Shown piece after piece: positions 58,446-64,000 of a stretch of 64,000 nt of DNA. The position numbers and the translations under genes are program-made. The DNA is from an uncultured Pelagibacteraceae bacterium. GTDB lineage: Bacteria; Pseudomonadota; Alphaproteobacteria; Pelagibacterales; Pelagibacteraceae. The first letter of the stretch is position 1, and every line of letters begins with the position of its first letter. The stretch is from NCBI GenBank assembly GCA_902558705.1, contig CACEEW010000001.1, forward strand, positions 1 to 64,000. The letters run 5' to 3'. The notes beneath the pieces were generated by a model. It searched no databases, was not told where the DNA came from, and worked only from the letters and a program-made list of their open reading frames with translations.

Positions 58446-60518
58446 ATGGCAGAATTTTTTTTAGAGTTATTTAGTGAGGAAATTCCAGCAAGACTTCAAA
58501 AAGACTTGCGAAATAAACTTTTAGAAGAATTTCAAAATTTTTTTTTAGAAAAATCAATTAAATCAAAAAAATGTTTTTCATTATCCACACCTAATAGATT
58601 AATAATAGTTTTTGAAAATTTAGATAAACAAATTAAAATACCGTCTGAAAAAATAAGAGGTCCAAGGACCAGTGCTCCTGAAGAAGCATTAGAGGGCTTT
58701 ATTAGGTCAAACAATATAGAAAAAAAAGATCTGTTTAAAAATGAAACTGAAAAAGGTGAGTTTTATTATTATAAAACAAAATCTAAATCATTAAAGACAA
58801 GTGATTTACTGATCGAGTTTATTCCTAAATTACTTGAAAATTACCAATGGAAAAAATCAATGAAATGGGGAGAATTTGATCTCAATTGGGGAAGACCTTT
58901 GAAATCAATATTGTCTTTATTCGACAAAAAAACACTTAATTTTGAATTTCATCATTTATCATCCTCATGTTCTACTTATATAGATAAAGATTTTGAGGAA
59001 AAAAAAAAGAGTTTTACAGACTTTAGATCTTATGAAAAATATTTTAAAAAACAAGGATCACTTGTAGATCAAGATAAAAGGAAAGAGTTCATAAAAAAAG
59101 AATTTTCAAAAATACTTAATAAAAGAAAACTAAATATTAAAGATAGCCCAAGATTATTTGATGAAGTAATAAATATAGTGGATAATCCAAATGTTTTATT
59201 GTGTAGCTTTAATAAAAGATTTTTATCTATTCCAAAAGAAATTTTAACTTTAACTATGCAATCTCATCAAAAATACTTTCCAACATTTGATAATAATGGT
59301 GTGATTACAAATAAATTTTTAATTGTCTCAAACAAAAAAGATCAAAAAGGACTGATAAAGATTGGAAATGAAAGAGTTATTGAGGCGAGGCTCAGTGATG
59401 CAGAATTTTTTTGGAATAAAGATAAAACTCAAAATTTAGTAAAAAAAGTATCTGAATTAAAATTAATGAATTTTTTTAAAGGATTAGGAACATATTTTGA
59501 CAAAATTCAACGATTGAGAAAATTGGGTGGAATTATTTCTGATGAGTTGTTGATTAGTAAAGAAAAAGTAGAGTTGTCAGCTTCAATTTGTAAAACAGAT
59601 TTGACTTCCAATTTAGTTGGAGAATTTCCTGAGCTCCAAGGAATTATGGGTGGATATTTTGCATTACATCAAGGTTTTGATAGAGATGTTTCATTAGCAA
59701 TAACCGAACAATATTTACCAATTGGTTTGGATACTAAAACTCCCAAAAAACCTTTTAGTATCGCTTTATCTGTTTCAGATAAAATAGACACTTTAGTCGG
59801 TTTTTTTGGGATTAATGAAAAACCCACAAGTTCAAAAGATCCATTTGCATTAAGACGAACTGCACTTGGTATAATTAGAACAATAATTGAAAATAAAAAA
59901 AATTTTAAAGTAAATGATCTATTGAGTTATTCTTCAGGCTTATATCAAGATCAAGGGTATAACCTAAATAATCAAAATTTACAAAAAGAATTACATAATT
60001 TTTTAAAAGATAGATTCAAATATTACATGAAAGAAAAAAAAATCCGTTTTGATATAATTGAAGCTACTATCTCCTCTTTTTCGCTAAATAATTTATTCTC
60101 GTCTTATGAAAAAGCGAACCGACTAAATAACATTATTAATAATCAACAAGGAATAGATATTATCTCAAGTTATAAAAGAGCATCAAATATATTAGATAAT
60201 GAATTGAAAAATATTGAAATAGAAATTACCAATACAACTGATCCTGGTATTTTTAAAACAGATATTGAGAAAAATTTATATAAAAAAATTAATGAGATTA
60301 AAAAATACTATTCAAATATTAATAACGATGAAAACTATGAACAATCATTGACGATTTTGGCAGGTGCAAAGAAAGAAATTTTCGAATTTTTTGACAATGT
60401 CAAAGTTAATGAGGAAAATGAAACTTTACGAAAAAACAGATTGGAACTTATTAATATGTTATGTAAAACATTTCAAAATTTTATAAACTTTCAATTATTG
60501 AAAACAAATAATGAATAA
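58446..60518 (+). CDS. glyS: Glycine--tRNA ligase, beta subunit
   Basis: A 690-residue beta chain that binds tRNA-Gly. It starts MAEFFLELFSEEIPARLQKD, the family N-terminus, one base after the glyQ stop; this ATG is chosen over an ATT-preceded earlier in-frame codon. Further motifs are TMQSHQKYFPTFD, EARLSDAEFFWNKD, GEFPELQGIMGGYFALHQG and DPFALRRTALGIIR. The C-terminal part holds the anticodon-binding domain. It overlaps ppdK by 8 bases. Confidence 0.96.
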   Translation: MAEFFLELFSEEIPARLQKDLRNKLLEEFQNFFLEKSIKSKKCFSLSTPNRLIIVFENLDKQIKIPSEKIRGPRTSAPEEALEGFIRSNNIEKKDLFKNETEKGEFYYYKTKSKSLKTSDLLIEFIPKLLENYQWKKSMKWGEFDLNWGRPLKSILSLFDKKTLNFEFHHLSSSCSTYIDKDFEEKKKSFTDFRSYEKYFKKQGSLVDQDKRKEFIKKEFSKILNKRKLNIKDSPRLFDEVINIVDNPNVLLCSFNKRFLSIPKEILTLTMQSHQKYFPTFDNNGVITNKFLIVSNKKDQKGLIKIGNERVIEARLSDAEFFWNKDKTQNLVKKVSELKLMNFFKGLGTYFDKIQRLRKLGGIISDELLISKEKVELSASICKTDLTSNLVGEFPELQGIMGGYFALHQGFDRDVSLAITEQYLPIGLDTKTPKKPFSIALSVSDKIDTLVGFFGINEKPTSSKDPFALRRTALGIIRTIIENKKNFKVNDLLSYSSGLYQDQGYNLNNQNLQKELHNFLKDRFKYYMKEKKIRFDIIEATISSFSLNNLFSSYEKANRLNNIINNQQGIDIISSYKRASNILDNELKNIEIEITNTTDPGIFKTDIEKNLYKKINEIKKYYSNINNDENYEQSLTILAGAKKEIFEFFDNVKVNEENETLRKNRLELINMLCKTFQNFINFQLLKTNNE

Positions 60519-63168
60519 ACTAATTTTAAATTTTAAATCGAAAGATACACAAAAAATTAAAAATCCTAAAAATTTTTTGGGTGGAAAAGGTGCTAACCTT
60601 TCAGAAATGGGAAGAATGGGACTTCCAGTACCACCAGGATTTACGATTACCACTAAGGTTTGTGAAGTTTTTTATAAAGATAAAAAGAAATTGAATTCTA
60701 AATTAATTAACCAAATTAAAAAAGAGTTAAAAGTTATTGAAAAGGACGTATCAAAAAAATTTGGAGACTTAAAAAATCCACTTTTATTATCTGTAAGATC
60801 TGGGGCTAGAGTTTCAATGCCTGGTATGATGGATACAATTCTTAATCTTGGTTTAAATGATAAAACTGTAATTGCTTTAGCTAATAAGACTTCAAATGGT
60901 AGATTTGCCAAAGATAGCTACAGAAGATTTATACAAATGTATGGTAACGTTGTAATGGGTGTTGAAGGTTATCATTTTGAAGAATTAATAGAAAATTATA
61001 AGTTAACAAAAGGAGTGTTATTAGATACTGATTTAGATGAAGATGATTGGGATGGCCTAATAAAAGATTTTAAAAAAATTGTTAAAGAAAAAACAAATAA
61101 AAAATTTCCTCAGGATGTTAATCAACAATTACTAGGTGCAATAAGTGCAGTATTTCTTTCTTGGGAAAGTAAAAGAGCAAAAGTTTACAGAAAATTAAAT
61201 CAGATACCTTCTGAATGGGGAACTGCAGTGAACGTGCAGTCAATGGTATTTGGAAATATGGGAAATGATTGTGCTACTGGTGTAGTTTTTACAAGAAATC
61301 CTTCTGATGGATCAAATGATATTTACGGAGAATATTTGATTAATGCTCAAGGTGAAGATGTTGTTGCTGGGACAAGAACACCACGGTACATAACTAAAAA
61401 AGCAAAAAAAGAAGCTAAAGTTAAAGAAGCATCCATGGAAGAATCGATGCCTAAAGTTTATTCAGAGTTATTTAAGATCTTAAAAAAATTAGAAACTCAT
61501 TATAAAGATATGCAAGATGTAGAATTTACCGTTGAAAATAATAAACTCTGGATTTTACAAACTCGTTCAGGGAAAAGAACATCAAAATCAGCTGTAAAGA
61601 TAGCCGTAGATATGGTTAAAGAAAAATTAATTACAAAAAATCAAGCTATATTAAGAATTGACCCAAACTCTTTGGATACTTTACTTCATCCAACTTTAGA
61701 TGAAAAAAGTTCTATTCAAGTAATTGCAAATGGTTTACCCGCATCACCTGGTGCTGCAAGTGGTAAAGTAGTCTTTTCTTCAGAAGAAGCTCAAAGATTA
61801 AATGACATGATGCAAGACACTATTTTAGTAAGAGTAGAAACATCTCCTGAAGATATTCAAGGAATGCACGCTGCAAAAGGAATTTTAACAGCTAGAGGTG
61901 GAATGACTAGTCATGCAGCAGTAGTTGCAAGAGGAATGGGTAGGCCTTGTGTTTCTGGTTCTAGTGAAATTGATATTAATTATGAGCAAAAAATTTTCAA
62001 AACTTCATCTACTGAAGTTAAAGAGGGTGATATAATTACTATAGACGGTTCTACTGGAAGAATTATTACAGGAGATGTTCCAACTGTAAAACCTGAAATT
62101 TCAGGAGATTTTTCAAAATTAATGGGGTGGGCAGACAATGTAAGAAAATTAAAGGTAAGAACAAATTCTGAAACACCGTTAGATACCAAAACAGCAAGAG
62201 ATTTTGGAGCAGAGGGGATTGGACTTTGTAGGACTGAACATATGTTTTTTGATGAAGAAAGAATTTTATCTGTAAGAGAAATGATATTATCTAAAACTCA
62301 CGAAGATAGAGCTAAAGTTTTAAAAAAGCTTTTACCACATCAAAAAAAAGATTTTATTGAAATATTTAAAATCATGCATGGATTTCCAGTAACAGTACGA
62401 TTACTCGATCCACCTTTACATGAATTTTTACCTAAATCTGATAAGGAGATTTTAGAGGTTGCAAATGCTGTTGGAACAAATGTGAAAGAGTTAGTGTCTA
62501 GAATTGAAGAATTGCATGAACAAAATCCAATGCTTGGTCATAGAGGTTGCAGATTAGCTATTTCATTTCCAGAGATTTATGAAATGCAATGTAGGGCAAT
62601 TTTTGAGGCCTTGTCAGATCTTAAAAAGAAAAAACAAAAATCTGCATTTCCTGAAATAATGATACCACTAGTATCAACAGAAGTTGAAATAAAAATTATG
62701 AAAGATCTTGTCATTAATATTGCAAAAAAAGTTCAAAAGGAAAAAAAAGTTAAAATAGAATTTTTAGTGGGTACAATGATTGAATTACCCAGAGCTGCTA
62801 TCAAAGCAAAAGACATTGCTAAACATGCTGAATTTTTTAGTTTTGGCACTAATGATTTAACACAAACCACTTTTGGAATTAGCAGAGATGATAGTGGTAA
62901 GTTTTTAAATGATTATATTGAGAATAAAATATTCTTAATAGATCCATTTATTTCTATTGATGAAGGTGTAAAAGATTTAGTAGAAATAGCTGTAGCTAAA
63001 GGCAAGAAACAAAATAAAAAAATTAAATTAGGTATATGTGGTGAACACGGTGGTGATCCAGAAAGTATATTTTTCTGCTCGAAAGTGGGACTAAATTATG
63101 TTTCCTGTTCTCCTTATAGAGTCCCTATTGCAAGACTTGCAGCAGCTCAAGCTGAAATAAAAAAATAA
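60511..63168 (+). CDS. ppdK: Pyruvate, phosphate dikinase
   Basis: An 885-residue three-domain enzyme that interconverts pyruvate + ATP + Pi and PEP + AMP + PPi. The ATP-grasp part has GGKGANLSEMGRMGLPVPPGF and LWILQTRSGKRT. The swivelling domain has the phosphorylated His in RGGMTSHAAVVARGMGRPC (H468). The PEP/pyruvate barrel has GLCRTEHMFF, ENPMLGHRGCRL-like NPMLGHRGCRLAISFPEI, SFGTNDLTQTTFGISRDD and C843 in LGICGEHGGDP. No pyruvate kinase gene is in the window. Confidence 0.97.
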   Translation: MNKLILNFKSKDTQKIKNPKNFLGGKGANLSEMGRMGLPVPPGFTITTKVCEVFYKDKKKLNSKLINQIKKELKVIEKDVSKKFGDLKNPLLLSVRSGARVSMPGMMDTILNLGLNDKTVIALANKTSNGRFAKDSYRRFIQMYGNVVMGVEGYHFEELIENYKLTKGVLLDTDLDEDDWDGLIKDFKKIVKEKTNKKFPQDVNQQLLGAISAVFLSWESKRAKVYRKLNQIPSEWGTAVNVQSMVFGNMGNDCATGVVFTRNPSDGSNDIYGEYLINAQGEDVVAGTRTPRYITKKAKKEAKVKEASMEESMPKVYSELFKILKKLETHYKDMQDVEFTVENNKLWILQTRSGKRTSKSAVKIAVDMVKEKLITKNQAILRIDPNSLDTLLHPTLDEKSSIQVIANGLPASPGAASGKVVFSSEEAQRLNDMMQDTILVRVETSPEDIQGMHAAKGILTARGGMTSHAAVVARGMGRPCVSGSSEIDINYEQKIFKTSSTEVKEGDIITIDGSTGRIITGDVPTVKPEISGDFSKLMGWADNVRKLKVRTNSETPLDTKTARDFGAEGIGLCRTEHMFFDEERILSVREMILSKTHEDRAKVLKKLLPHQKKDFIEIFKIMHGFPVTVRLLDPPLHEFLPKSDKEILEVANAVGTNVKELVSRIEELHEQNPMLGHRGCRLAISFPEIYEMQCRAIFEALSDLKKKKQKSAFPEIMIPLVSTEVEIKIMKDLVINIAKKVQKEKKVKIEFLVGTMIELPRAAIKAKDIAKHAEFFSFGTNDLTQTTFGISRDDSGKFLNDYIENKIFLIDPFISIDEGVKDLVEIAVAKGKKQNKKIKLGICGEHGGDPESIFFCSKVGLNYVSCSPYRVPIARLAAAQAEIKK

Positions 63169-63198
63169 ATTAATAATTAGTATCTTTTATTCTATTTA

Positions 63199-63999
63199 CT
63201 ATTTTTTTCTTAAAACTGCCAAAGAGCTTGTAGTTTCTAAAAACAAAATCATTATTTTTTTATCTTTAGAAATTATCATATCTCTTACTCTTTCATTTAG
63301 AGGTATGTATTTATGTTTGATTACTTTTTTTCTTTTGTTATCAAGCTTTATTAAATGTAATCCCAAATCTTGTTCCACTATTTCATTACCCATCGCTCCA
63401 ATTAAAAATTGATCATCATTATTAGTTATAGAAATGATTTCACTAATCCCTATTGATGGAACAAAATATTTTATAGGTTCCTCAAATCCAAACTTTTTAT
63501 GAGATTTATTTAGTGGTGCTTCTTTCAAAATTTTATCGGGATGGTTTTTATAATAATGTTCCCCGTAAGAGGAGATGGGCCAACCAAAATTTTTTATTAT
63601 GTTGAATGGTTTGTGATTTATGTTTATTTCATCGCCTCCTTTAGGCCCATGTTCTGTGGAGATAATAAAATCATACCTTTTACTGTAATATATACCTTGT
63701 GCATTTCGATGACCAAACGAAACAACTTCAGCTTTTTTTGAGTCTAAATTAATTTCTAAAATTTTTCCGTAAAAACTTTTTTTATTTTGTGCTAGTGGTC
63801 TATTTCTAAACTCTCCAGTGGTTAATAAGATTGAGTTATTTCTTATATACATTCTTCCACCAGCCCCTTGACCAGCGTAATATTGATGATCATTATCTTC
63901 ATTTACACACTCAGGTATTTCATAAAAAATTTTAAAAGTTAATTCCTTTTGAGTAATTTTTGATTTGAGTAATCTAAAATTATAACAATTTTTATCCAA
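63199..63999 (-). CDS. PQQ-dependent sugar dehydrogenase-like beta-propeller (5' end outside window)
   Basis: The 3' part (about 267 codons) of a gene read from the right edge of the window; the apparent TTG at 63999 is only the first usable codon, not a convincing start. The sequence matches soluble glucose/sorbosone dehydrogenase-like propellers: QYYAGQGAGGRMYIRNNSIL, GKILEINLD, GHRNAQGIYYS, STEHGPKGGDEININ, and NFGWPISSYGEHY. These residues line the PQQ and calcium site in the family. The full protein would be periplasmic. The C-terminal IMILFLETTSSLAVLRKK closes the propeller. Substrate unknown. Confidence 0.82.
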   Translation of the reverse strand: MDKNCYNFRLLKSKITQKELTFKIFYEIPECVNEDNDHQYYAGQGAGGRMYIRNNSILLTTGEFRNRPLAQNKKSFYGKILEINLDSKKAEVVSFGHRNAQGIYYSKRYDFIISTEHGPKGGDEININHKPFNIIKNFGWPISSYGEHYYKNHPDKILKEAPLNKSHKKFGFEEPIKYFVPSIGISEIISITNNDDQFLIGAMGNEIVEQDLGLHLIKLDNKRKKVIKHKYIPLNERVRDMIISKDKKIMILFLETTSSLAVLRKK

Positions 64000-64000
64000 T

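Noticed and set aside
63199-63999. TTG at 63999 as a real start of the sugar dehydrogenase-like gene
   Set aside because: It is one base from the window edge, and the protein lacks the signal peptide and first propeller blades of the family; the gene clearly continues beyond the window.

Overview
The window looks like a piece of a SAR11 (Candidatus Pelagibacter-type) alphaproteobacterial chromosome. The reasons are its very AT-rich sequence, tiny or negative intergenic distances, alphaproteobacterial gene neighbourhoods (rpsU/tRNA-fMet, tkt-gap-pgk-fba, DUF4164-zapA, yebC-ruvC-tolQRAB-pal-cpoB, tilS-ftsH-folP-glmM), and above all a 5S rRNA gene standing alone at the right edge of a surface-glycan island. 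In known SAR11 genomes the main hypervariable region (HVR2) lies between the 23S and 5S rRNA genes. No 16S or 23S gene is in the window.

Positions 1-17790 are the accessory, HVR2-like region. The left part (1-7070) carries glycosyltransferases, a CMP-sugar synthetase-like gene next to an HpcH/HpaI aldolase, a HisC-like aminotransferase, a Gfo/Idh oxidoreductase, a DEDDh exonuclease and a P-loop kinase/nucleotidyltransferase fusion. The right part (7231-17790, all on the + strand) reads as a polyprenyl-linked glycan pathway: O-antigen ligase/polymerase, WecA-like initiating transferase, an epimerase + CapD-like fusion, an ABC exporter (possible lipid-linked glycan flippase), a GDP-mannose 3,5-epimerase homologue, a WecG/TagA transferase, a GT-C-like membrane protein interrupted by a frameshift near T9 tracts, and a Dpm1-like GT2.

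Positions 17798-31000 start with the isolated 5S rRNA, which has its own promoter-like sequence, then rpmJ, a tiny membrane protein, the three-gene transhydrogenase (pntAA-pntAB-pntB) and transaldolase. On the - strand follows a long run tkt-gap-pgk-fba-thiE-efp-suhB-rpmE-DUF1013-rpsU-tRNA-fMet-methyltransferase.

Positions 30670-47300 hold DUF4164-zapA-fau-ymdB-yebC-ruvC-like, then the tol-pal operon, tilS-ftsH-folP-glmM-thiD-purA, and convergent rpoH. glmM is read in two frames: its phosphate-binding C-terminus lies in the -1 frame after an in-frame A7 slippery heptamer.

Positions 47324-64000 are core genes: rluD, tRNA-Arg, an ABC-2 exporter, Sua5/TsaC, xseB-ispA-dxs, aroC, pdxH, a long-chain polyprenyl diphosphate synthase, an S49 peptidase, glyQ-glyS, ppdK, and the 3' part of a PQQ-type sugar dehydrogenase running off the right edge. 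The strongest points for follow-up are the two frame-interrupted genes, a probable AUU start codon in rpsU, the stand-alone 5S promoter, and the uncharacterised sugar-acid/nucleotidyltransferase gene set at 2-7 kb.
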